Origin: Coliplasma sp045538555
GTDB lineage: Bacteria; Bacillota; Clostridia; Oscillospirales; CAG-382
NCBI GenBank assembly: GCA_045538555.1
Contig: JAZSRP010000043.1
Location: 160,156 to 224,155 of the forward strand
Reading direction: 5' to 3'
Length of the DNA stretch: 64,000 nt
The notes below the pieces were generated by a model. The model was not told the origin of the DNA and made no database searches. It was given only the letters and a program-made list of their open reading frames with translations. Positions 1 to 6,806 of this stretch are shown here, in pieces (the first letter of the stretch is position 1; each line of letters opens with the position of its first letter). The position numbers were made by a program, and so were the translations under genes.

Positions 1-1466
1 TTTATCAGATCAAGTATGATGTCACTGTTCATGATCCTATCAACAGACGCTTTGAGACAGTTGAGAGTCTTTCCTCTGACAGGGATTATTGCCTGAAACT
101 CAGCATTGCGAGCCAATTTGCAGCTGGCAAGTGCAGAATCACCCTCAACAATATACAGCTCCGATCTGCTCGGATCCTTGATACGGCAACCCACAAATTT
201 TTCCACGGTGTTATTGATATCAAGGGTGACCGAAAGCTTTTTCTTTGCAGAAACACGCATGTGTTCTGCTGATTCCCTTGCCCGTTTGTTAACAAGTATC
301 TGTGCACAGATCTTGTCTGCAAGCTGTGGGTTTTCCACAAAATACACCTGAAGGCAGTGCTTAAAAAATTCTGTCATTGCATCAGCAATAAACGAGTTGG
401 TCACCGCCAGCTTGGTCTGGTCGGAAAATGATGCTTGAGAAGAAAGTGAGTTGACTACCAGCACCAACGAATCCTGAACATCATTAAAGGTGATCTTTGA
501 TTCGTTCTTGTTGTATTTTCCCGTAGTACGTATATACTGGTCGATGGCCCATACAAAGGCACTTCTGGTGGCCTTATCGGGAGAACCGCCGTTTTTAAGA
601 TATGAGGAATTGTGGTAATACTCAATCATGTTTACGTCATTTGAAAAACAAAACGCAAACTGCATCTTGAGCTTGTACTCAGGGCGGTCAATACTGTCTC
701 TGCCCACACGCTCACCCGAATAATCAACCACAGGTGAAATGACCTTATCCCCGACTATCTCATTGATATAATCAACAATTCCCTTTTCATAACAAAACTC
801 AAAGTTTTCAAAGGTGCCGTCGTGGTTTTCAAATTTGAGAGACAGTGTCAGTCCCGCATTGACCACGGACTGACGCTTCATCACTTCCAAAAAGTATTCT
901 TTTGGAATTGCAGTGTCCGTAAAAACCTCGCGGTCGCTGCGCCATCTCACGACTGTTCCCGTCTTGCTTTTGGGGCAATCGTTTTTTTCCAACGGTCGAT
1001 CCAGCTCACCCTTTTTAAAACCGATGGTGTATTTTGTCCCTCTCTGATATGAAACGATGTCCATAAACTCAGAGGCATACTGTGTAGCGCAGGCACCAAG
1101 ACCGTTGAGACCCAGAGCATACTCATAAGCGCCACCGGAATTGTTTTCAAACTTTCCGCCTGCGTACATCTCACAATATATCAGTTCCCAGTTATAGCGC
1201 TGCTCTTTTTCGTTCCAATCAAGAGGCACTCCTCTGCCAAAATCCTCCACCTCCATGGTTCTGTCACGAAATACAGTGACGTTGATTCTGTCGCCGTATC
1301 CCTCTCGATACTCGTCGATGGAGTTGGAAAGAATTTCAAAAAATGAATGCTGGCAGCCGTCTATTCCGTCCGAGCCAAAAATGACAGCAGGACGCTTTCG
1401 GACTCGGTCTGCGCCTTTGAGCATTGATATCGCCTGATCATTGTATTCGATCTTTTTCTTTGCCAT
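1..1466 (-). CDS. Divergent type IIA DNA topoisomerase B subunit (GyrB/ParE-like), 3' end cut off by window
   Basis: This is the ATPase/TOPRIM subunit of a type II topoisomerase, which passes DNA strands at the cost of ATP. The frame is open to the window edge, giving 488 N-terminal residues of a protein that usually has about 640. The GHKL ATPase motifs are recognisable but unusual: the N-box reads FFEILSNSIDEY (about 42-53), the G1 box EDFGRGVP (74-81) and the G2 box GLNGLG (119-124). The usual RPGMYIG is replaced by RPAVIFGS (25-32). A QTK loop (about 350) and the TOPRIM motif YIVEGDSA (about 438-445) are intact, so an active enzyme is likely. It starts 15 nt after trpS and is probably the last or next-to-last gene of that operon. 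Whether it is gyrase or topoisomerase IV cannot be decided; a partner A subunit may lie beyond the edge. Confidence 0.85.
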   Translation of the reverse strand, partial: MAKKKIEYNDQAISMLKGADRVRKRPAVIFGSDGIDGCQHSFFEILSNSIDEYREGYGDRINVTVFRDRTMEVEDFGRGVPLDWNEKEQRYNWELIYCEMYAGGKFENNSGGAYEYALGLNGLGACATQYASEFMDIVSYQRGTKYTIGFKKGELDRPLEKNDCPKSKTGTVVRWRSDREVFTDTAIPKEYFLEVMKRQSVVNAGLTLSLKFENHDGTFENFEFCYEKGIVDYINEIVGDKVISPVVDYSGERVGRDSIDRPEYKLKMQFAFCFSNDVNMIEYYHNSSYLKNGGSPDKATRSAFVWAIDQYIRTTGKYNKNESKITFNDVQDSLVLVVNSLSSQASFSDQTKLAVTNSFIADAMTEFFKHCLQVYFVENPQLADKICAQILVNKRARESAEHMRVSAKKKLSVTLDINNTVEKFVGCRIKDPSRSELYIVEGDSALASCKLARNAEFQAIIPVRGKTLNCLKASVDRIMNSDIILDLI

Positions 1467-1481
1467 GGGTATCCGTCCCTT

Positions 1482-2492
1482 TTATTTTACAGAATAAAAT
1501 CCTACCTTGCGATACACCTTGCGCAGTGTTTTGTTGGCGGTGTATGCAGCTTTTTGAGCACCTTCAACAAGGATGCTATTGAGATATTCTTTGTCAGCCA
1601 TGTATTTTTGATACTCTGCCTGAAGCTTGTCAAGAAAATCGGCAACTGTCTCTCCGACTGCAAGTTTGAACACTCCGTAGCCCTTGCCTTCAAATTCTTT
1701 TTCAATTTCTTCAAATGTTTTGCCGGTCATGGAGGCATATATGGTCATCAAGTTGTTGATACCATCCTTGCCCTCGGCATATCTGACCTCTGAGCCGGAA
1801 TCCGTGACAGCGCGCTTTATCTTTCTGATAACAGCATCACGGCTGTCAAGCAGAAAGATACTTCCGTCTCCCGCATCGGATTTGCTCATTTTTGAAGTAG
1901 GATCCGACAGCGACATAATTTTTGTGCCGATCTTTGGAATATAGGGCTCTGGCATTTTGAATGTCTCAGAATAAACTCCGTTAAACCTGTTGGCAATATC
2001 TCTTGCGATCTCGATATGCTGTTTTTGATCAAGACCTACTGGTACAAGATCCGGTTGGTAAAGCAAAATATCTGCTGCCATAAGCACAGGGTACGTAAAC
2101 AAACCTGCATTTACGTTATCTGCATGCTTGGCTGATTTGTCCTTGAACTGTGTCATGCGTGAAAGCTCGCCGTACATTGTGTAGCAGTTAAGCACCCATG
2201 CAAGCTCGGCATGAGCAGAAACATGGCTCTGAAGAAAAAGTGTGTTTGCTTTGGGGTCAATGCCTGCAGCCAGATATAGTGACAGGGTTTTGAGGCAGTT
2301 TTGTCTCAGCTCAGCGGGAACCTGTCTGACAGTAATGGCATGTAGATCCACTACGCAAAAGAAGCAGTTGTAGTCATATTGCATTTTTTCCCAGTTTCTG
2401 AGCGCACCGAGATAGTTTCCCAAAGTGAGAGTACCGGAGGGCTGTATGCCCGAAAGTATTGTCTTCTTTTCTGTATTTTGAATGTTATCCAT
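1482..2492 (-). CDS. trpS: Tryptophanyl-tRNA synthetase
   Basis: This cytoplasmic class I synthetase charges tRNA-Trp. The protein has 336 residues, the normal bacterial length. The HIGH-like signature is PSGTLTLGNYLG (18-29), the substrate motif VGLDQKQHIE is at 152-161, and KMSKS is at 201-205. A ribosome binding site AAAAAAGGAAAA precedes the ATG. It lies 23 nt downstream of the aminotransferase and 15 nt upstream of the topoisomerase gene, all on the minus strand. No T-box leader is visible because the upstream gap is too short, so its expression presumably depends on the upstream promoter. Confidence 0.97.
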   Translation of the reverse strand: MDNIQNTEKKTILSGIQPSGTLTLGNYLGALRNWEKMQYDYNCFFCVVDLHAITVRQVPAELRQNCLKTLSLYLAAGIDPKANTLFLQSHVSAHAELAWVLNCYTMYGELSRMTQFKDKSAKHADNVNAGLFTYPVLMAADILLYQPDLVPVGLDQKQHIEIARDIANRFNGVYSETFKMPEPYIPKIGTKIMSLSDPTSKMSKSDAGDGSIFLLDSRDAVIRKIKRAVTDSGSEVRYAEGKDGINNLMTIYASMTGKTFEEIEKEFEGKGYGVFKLAVGETVADFLDKLQAEYQKYMADKEYLNSILVEGAQKAAYTANKTLRKVYRKVGFYSVK

Positions 2493-2515
2493 GATAATTT
2501 TCCTTTTTTATGTAA

Positions 2516-3688
2516 TCACAAAACCTCTGCCAGACGCTTCACGCCGAGAACGATCTGCTCATCGGAGGGTGTGGAATAATTGAGGCGAACAGAGGGTGAA
2601 AAACCGCCCTGAATGGGATTGAAGCTGGAACCGGTCACCACTGCCACTTTGTTTTGTATGGCGCGCTTTGCAATCTCATCACCGTTGCCGCCGTCCACCG
2701 TCAGCCAGATAAAAAGTCCGCCCTCGGGACGTGTGTAGGTGGCTTTGCCCCCCACCTCTCTGTCAAGCTCCGACAGCATCAGGTCGCATTTTTGTTTATA
2801 CAGTTTGCGAATGCCTGCAATATGCTCATCAAGTCCATAGGTCTCAATAAATTTGGAAGCAAGCATCTGGAAAAATAAATTTGTATGTACGTCATTGACC
2901 TGCTTGACCACAACGATCTTTTGGATCAGTTCCTTGGGAGCGGAAACAAATCCAATACGCATGCCCGCCGAAAGAATCTTTGAAAAAGAGGAGCAATAAA
3001 GAACAAATCCGTTTTTGTCCATGCTCTTGATGGTGGGAATATCCTCACCGGAAAAGCGAAGCTCACCGTAGGGGTTGTCCTCAAGAATGAGGACATTGTA
3101 TTTTTCGGCAAGCGCCAGAATCGCTTTGCGTTTTTCCAGCGATGTGCAAATTCCGCCCGGATTTTGGAACGTGGGAATAACGTATATTATCTTTGTATTT
3201 GGATTGGCCTTGAGAGCCGCCTCAAGCTTTTCAATATTCATTCCGTCGGCTTCAATATCAACACCCACAAGATTTGCTTTGTATGAACGGAACGCGTTGA
3301 GTGCACCGATAAAGCTGGGGTTCTCGCAGATAACTGTATCACCTTCGTTGACAAGCACTTTTGCACACAGGTCAATACCCTGCTGTCCGCCGGTGGTAAT
3401 GATAAGATCATCATTATCGGTGCCGATATCAAACCTCTCCTTGAGACGCTGTGATACCTGGTTGCGAAGCGGCGTATATCCCTCGGTTATACCGTACTGA
3501 AGTGCCGTGGGAGCGGAAGTCAAAAATATTTCTTCTGCAATGTTGTGCATTTTTTCAACAGGAAACGAAAGCGGAGACGGATTTCCTGCCGCAAAAGATA
3601 TGACCGTAGGGTCTGTGAGTGATTTGAAAATCTCCCTGATTGCAGAGGGTTTCATATCGTTGACTCTGTCAGAAAATACAAATTGCAT
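2516..3688 (-). CDS. PLP-dependent class I/II aminotransferase (2-aminoadipate/LysN-like)
   Basis: This fold-type I aminotransferase has 390 residues. The architecture is typical: QYGITEGYTPLR (64-75), TGGQQGID (99-106), FQNPGG (174-179), the pyridoxal-phosphate-binding aspartate in LEDNPYGELR (202-211) and the Schiff-base lysine in SSFSKIL (Lys237). This family, related to LysN and the MocR catalytic domain, often uses alpha-aminoadipate or aromatic and branched amino acids with 2-oxoglutarate. The substrate cannot be read from sequence. Adjacency to trpS hints at aromatic amino acids but does not show it. The gene is first in its operon, with a good sigma-A promoter and the ribosome binding site GAGGTGAT. 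Confidence 0.88.
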   Translation of the reverse strand: MQFVFSDRVNDMKPSAIREIFKSLTDPTVISFAAGNPSPLSFPVEKMHNIAEEIFLTSAPTALQYGITEGYTPLRNQVSQRLKERFDIGTDNDDLIITTGGQQGIDLCAKVLVNEGDTVICENPSFIGALNAFRSYKANLVGVDIEADGMNIEKLEAALKANPNTKIIYVIPTFQNPGGICTSLEKRKAILALAEKYNVLILEDNPYGELRFSGEDIPTIKSMDKNGFVLYCSSFSKILSAGMRIGFVSAPKELIQKIVVVKQVNDVHTNLFFQMLASKFIETYGLDEHIAGIRKLYKQKCDLMLSELDREVGGKATYTRPEGGLFIWLTVDGGNGDEIAKRAIQNKVAVVTGSSFNPIQGGFSPSVRLNYSTPSDEQIVLGVKRLAEVL

Positions 3689-3723
3689 TGCATATCACCT
3701 CATGTAAAAAAACAATATATAGT

Positions 3724-3752
3724 ATTATATCACATTATGAAGTGCATTTCAA
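3724..3752 (-). promoter_or_regulatory. Sigma-A promoter of the aminotransferase-trpS-topoisomerase operon
   Basis: Read on the minus strand, the -35 box is TTGAAA and the -10 box is TATAAT, with 17 nt between them. The -10 lies about 35 nt upstream of the ATG at 3688. Confidence 0.75.
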
Positions 3753-3775
3753 CACAAATTTTATATAAAATACTA

Positions 3776-3804
3776 TTTACAAATCCGAGTTTTGGGTATA
3801 TAAT
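3776..3804 (+). promoter_or_regulatory. Sigma-A promoter of the pduL-GGGtGRT operon
   Basis: TTTACA and TATAAT are separated by 17 nt. The promoter is divergent from the aminotransferase promoter, 24 nt away. Confidence 0.7.
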
Positions 3805-3841
3805 TGGTTGGATAAAGAAAATGTGAAAGGTGGATATAGCT

Positions 3842-4417
3842 TTGAGCAAAAAGATTCTTGTAGAAACATCCGCACGTCACGTGCACCTTACCGAGTCGGA
3901 CATGGAGACACTTTTGGGCAAGGGCAACACCCTCACCGTCAAAAAGATGCTCTCTCAGCCCGGTCAATTTGCAAGCAACGAGCGCATCAGTCTGGTAGGC
4001 CCCAAAGGCAGCATCAACAACGTGCTGATCCTCGGCCCCACAAGACCCGCAACTCAGGTTGAGATCTCTCTCACCGACGCACGCGCACTTGGCATCACAG
4101 TCCCTGTACGTGAGTCGGGCGACATTGACGGTTCTGCTGCTGTCAAGTTGGTCGGCCCTGCCGGCGAGGTTGAGATTCCCCAGGGCGCAATCGCCGCAAA
4201 AAGACATATGCATCTTGACACCGCCACCGCTGAAGAGATGGGGCTTTGTGACAAACAGATCGTCAGCGCAAAGATAGACACAAACGGCAGATCCCTTATT
4301 TTTGGTGATGTTGTCGTCCGTGTGAGCGACAAATTTGCTCCCGCAATCCACATTGACACCGACGAGTCAAACGCCGCCGGCTGCTCGGGTGAAGTTTTTG
4401 CAGAAATAATCAAATAA
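3842..4417 (+). CDS. pduL: PduL-type phosphotransacylase (phosphate acyltransferase)
   Basis: The enzyme converts acyl-CoA plus phosphate to acyl-phosphate plus CoA, linking acetyl- or propionyl-CoA to ATP formation by an acyl kinase. It has 191 residues with the two characteristic zinc-site histidine clusters, ARHVHLT near the N-terminus and KRHMHLD in the second half. There is no N-terminal microcompartment-targeting extension, and no shell-protein gene is nearby, so a free cytoplasmic enzyme (a Pta replacement) is more likely than a microcompartment enzyme. The start is chosen as TTG 3842, because AAAGGTGG at 3826-3833 is 8 nt upstream; the in-frame GTG at 3830 lies inside that ribosome binding site. 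No acetate kinase gene is in the window. Confidence 0.9.
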   Translation: MSKKILVETSARHVHLTESDMETLLGKGNTLTVKKMLSQPGQFASNERISLVGPKGSINNVLILGPTRPATQVEISLTDARALGITVPVRESGDIDGSAAVKLVGPAGEVEIPQGAIAAKRHMHLDTATAEEMGLCDKQIVSAKIDTNGRSLIFGDVVVRVSDKFAPAIHIDTDESNAAGCSGEVFAEIIK

Positions 4418-4447
4418 AAAATAAAAGAACCGAAAGGAAAAAATCCA

Positions 4448-5143
4448 ATGCTTCAGTATTCAAAAGAAGTTGAACACATGTGCGTTGTTACCAAAGGACC
4501 CAAGCACGGTCCCGCACCCATTCCCGAAGAGGGCAAATGGGTACAGGCAAAGCAGATCAGCGACATTTCCGCTTACTCACACGGTGTGGGCTGGTGCGCT
4601 CCTCAGCAGGGTGCCTGCAAGCTCTCCCTCAACGTAAAGGACGGCATCATCGAGGAGGCACTTGTTGAGACTATCGGTTGCTCCGGTATGACCCACTCCG
4701 CAGCAATGGCTGCCGAAATTCTCCCCGGCAAAACCCTGCTGGAAGCCCTCAACACCGACCTGGCTTGTGATGCTATCAACACCGCAATGCGCGAGCCCTT
4801 CCTCCAGATCGTATACGGTCGTTCACAGTCTGCTTTCTCCGAGGGTGGTCTTGTTATCGGCGCAGGTATGGAAGACCTTGGCAAGGGTGAGCGTTCCATG
4901 GTAGGTACCATGTACGGCACCAAAGACAAGGGCGTCCGTTATCTTGAAATGACCGAGGGTTATTGCACAAGAATGGCTCTTGACGAAAACAACGAGGTCA
5001 TCGGATACGAATTTGTTTCTCTGGGCAAAATGACCGATTTTATCAAAAAAGGCATTGAGCCCAACGAAGCATACGAGAAGTCCAAGGGTACCTACGGCAG
5101 ATTTGCTGACGCCGTCAAGTACATTGATCCCCGCAAGGAATAA
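4448..5143 (+). CDS. IscU/NifU-like iron-sulfur scaffold-type protein partnered with the GGGtGRT protein
   Basis: The 231-residue protein has an IscU/NifU-like core. QQGACKLSLNVKDGIIEEA (about 54-72) followed by ETIGCSGMTHSAAM (about 75-88) matches the pattern in which scaffold proteins place their first two cluster-ligand cysteines. Further cysteines occur in WCAP, LACDA and GYCTRM. The C-terminal ~100 residues have no recognised domain. Genes of this type sit directly before GGGtGRT genes in many Clostridia, as here (18 nt gap), so the two probably act together. Cluster binding and the client protein are inferences. No isc or suf cysteine desulfurase is encoded in the window. Confidence 0.8.
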   Translation: MLQYSKEVEHMCVVTKGPKHGPAPIPEEGKWVQAKQISDISAYSHGVGWCAPQQGACKLSLNVKDGIIEEALVETIGCSGMTHSAAMAAEILPGKTLLEALNTDLACDAINTAMREPFLQIVYGRSQSAFSEGGLVIGAGMEDLGKGERSMVGTMYGTKDKGVRYLEMTEGYCTRMALDENNEVIGYEFVSLGKMTDFIKKGIEPNEAYEKSKGTYGRFADAVKYIDPRKE

Positions 5144-5161
5144 TTGAAGGAGGAAGTTAGA

Positions 5162-6160
5162 ATGGCTAAATTTGAAGGTTACGAAAGACGCGAGGCAAAA
5201 ATCCTTGCTGCTCTTGCAGAATACGGCATTTCCTCCATTGACGAGTGCAAGGAGATCTGCGACGCAAAAGGTATCGATCCTTACAAAATCGTTGAAGAAA
5301 CTCAGCCCATCGCTTTTGAGAATGCAAAATGGGCTTACACAGTAGGTTGCGCAATCGCAATCAAAAAGGGCTGCACCAAAGCCGCTGACGCCGCTGCCGC
5401 TATCGGCATCGGCCTCCAGTCCTTCTGCATCCCCGGCTCTGTTGCCGAAAACCGCAAGGTTGGTCTCGGCCACGGCAACCTTGGCAAAATGCTTCTCTCC
5501 GAGGAAACAGACTGCTTCTGCTTCCTGGCAGGACACGAGTCATTTGCAGCAGCAGAGGGTGCAATCAAGATCGCTCTCAATGCAAACAAGGTCCGCAAGA
5601 ATCCCCTCCGCGTTATCCTCAACGGTCTTGGCAAAGACGCAGCTTACATCATCTCCCGTATCAACGGATTTACTTACGTTGAGACTGAGTTTGATCATTA
5701 CACCGAGGAAGTCAAGGTCATCAAGGAGATTCCCTTCTCCAACGGTCCCAGAGCAAACGTAAAATGCTACGGCTCCGATGACGTTTCCGAAGGTGTTGCA
5801 ATCATGCGTCTTGAAAAGGTTGGCGTTTCCATTACCGGCAACTCTACCAATCCCACAAGATTCCAGCATCCCGTTGCAGGCACCTACAAGAAATGGTGTG
5901 TTGAGAACGGCAAGACCTATTTCTCCGTTGCATCCGGCGGCGGCACAGGCCGTACCCTCCACCCCGACAACATGGCTGCAGGTCCCTCCTCTTACGGCAT
6001 GACCGACACCATGGGTCGTATGCACTCCGATGCACAGTTTGCAGGTTCCTCCTCCGTTCCCGCTCATGTAGAAATGATGGGCTTGATCGGCGCTGGTAAC
6101 AACCCCATGGTTGGTATGACTGTTGCATGTGCAGTTGCAGTTGAAGAAGCAAGCAAATAA
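5162..6160 (+). CDS. GGGtGRT family protein (function unknown)
   Basis: The 332-residue protein contains the name-giving motif ASGGGTGRTLHPD (257-269). It is soluble, rich in small residues, and has cysteines at 29, 33, 63, 71, 89, 118 and 120, including FC-FL near ETDCFCFLAGHE. The family is widespread in anaerobic Firmicutes with no established activity. The start is ATG 5162, because AAGGAGG lies 8 nt upstream; an earlier in-frame TTG at 5144 is itself upstream of that ribosome binding site. The stop TAA overlaps the ATG of the next gene by one base (TAATG). Context suggests a role tied to iron-sulfur scaffolding or to acyl-CoA metabolism by PduL; this is inference only. Confidence 0.85.
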   Translation: MAKFEGYERREAKILAALAEYGISSIDECKEICDAKGIDPYKIVEETQPIAFENAKWAYTVGCAIAIKKGCTKAADAAAAIGIGLQSFCIPGSVAENRKVGLGHGNLGKMLLSEETDCFCFLAGHESFAAAEGAIKIALNANKVRKNPLRVILNGLGKDAAYIISRINGFTYVETEFDHYTEEVKVIKEIPFSNGPRANVKCYGSDDVSEGVAIMRLEKVGVSITGNSTNPTRFQHPVAGTYKKWCVENGKTYFSVASGGGTGRTLHPDNMAAGPSSYGMTDTMGRMHSDAQFAGSSSVPAHVEMMGLIGAGNNPMVGMTVACAVAVEEASK

Positions 6161-6405
6161 TGTCTAAAAAGACATTGCGGATTTTATCGCTTGTATTGAT
6201 GCTATTGGGAATAATATGTTGCATAACTATTCTTACAATTCAATTCTTGCATTGTAATGAAGTTGTAAATACTGAATTTAAAGGCGATGAATATACCGTC
6301 TTTGAATATTTCCTCAAAGTTTCTAAAGGAGCAATCGCGTGGGCTATTACCTCAGGTATTATATTTGCATCTGTTGGTTTATTTCTCAACATTCGCTCTA
6401 AATAA
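6160..6405 (+). CDS. Small two-helix membrane protein, unknown function
   Basis: The 81-residue protein has a basic N-terminus (MSKKTLR), a hydrophobic helix at about 7-29, a polar middle (about 30-55), and a second helix at about 57-77. It is not a family I recognise. The start codon overlaps the GGGtGRT stop codon (TAATG), which implies translational coupling, and a strong terminator follows. Its codon use is clearly more AT-rich than the GGGtGRT gene before it, which is rich in C-ending codons, so it may be a later addition or weakly expressed. Confidence 0.6.
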   Translation: MSKKTLRILSLVLMLLGIICCITILTIQFLHCNEVVNTEFKGDEYTVFEYFLKVSKGAIAWAITSGIIFASVGLFLNIRSK

Positions 6406-6450
6406 GCGTAACTTCCCTATTTTAACTGCTTAAACCTTATAAATAGAATT

Positions 6451-6494
6451 AGACACATCATTTAGGAGAAATCCTCTATGATGTGTCTTTTTTT
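6451..6494 (+). terminator. Intrinsic terminator of the pduL-GGGtGRT operon
   Basis: AGACACATCAT (6451-6461) pairs perfectly with ATGATGTGTCT (6478-6488), followed by seven T. Inside the loop AGGA and TCCT can form a second short stem, giving a nested hairpin. Confidence 0.85.
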
Positions 6495-6498
6495 GCAA

Positions 6499-6527
6499 AA
6501 AAAGAAGTGCATCAAGCACTTCTTTTT
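6499..6527 (-). terminator. Intrinsic terminator after the acyl carrier protein gene
   Basis: AAAAAGAAGTGC (6499-6510) pairs with GCACTTCTTTTT (6516-6527) across a 5-nt loop. On the minus strand it is followed by a T run, so it ends the acp transcript; it can also act on the plus strand. Confidence 0.8.
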
Positions 6528-6548
6528 CAATCGTTTTAAAAACTGTGA

Positions 6549-6776
6549 TCACTCTGCGTTGCGCTCAAGATATGCAACAACATCGCCTACGGTCTGGAGT
6601 GTGGGAAGTTCGGTCTCTTCAAAGATAATACCAAATCTCTCCTCACAAAGAACCACCAGATCTGCCAGCTCCAAGGAGTTGAAGCCAAGATCGTTCATCA
6701 GCTCTGCATCTGGCGTGATGAGCTCAGCGGATATTTCCATCTCATTGACAAGAATGTCTTTCAGTTTTTCAAGCAT
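6549..6776 (-). CDS. Acyl carrier protein
   Basis: This 75-residue four-helix carrier holds acyl groups on a phosphopantetheine arm. The attachment serine is Ser34 in DLGFNSLEL (29-37); most acyl carriers have Asp before this serine, and Asn is present here. It lies 30 nt after an acyl-AMP ligase gene and shares its promoter and terminator. No fatty acid synthesis (fab) gene is nearby, so this is more likely a dedicated carrier loaded by the neighbouring ligase than the housekeeping AcpP. The acyl substrate is unknown. Confidence 0.88.
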   Translation of the reverse strand: MLEKLKDILVNEMEISAELITPDAELMNDLGFNSLELADLVVLCEERFGIIFEETELPTLQTVGDVVAYLERNAE

Positions 6777-6806
6777 GATATATACCTCTTAAATCAAAAT
6801 GTTTTT

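Noticed and set aside
4823..5536. A 237-codon open frame on the minus strand
   Set aside because: It is antisense to the NifU-like and GGGtGRT genes; high GC at third positions keeps the opposite strand open.
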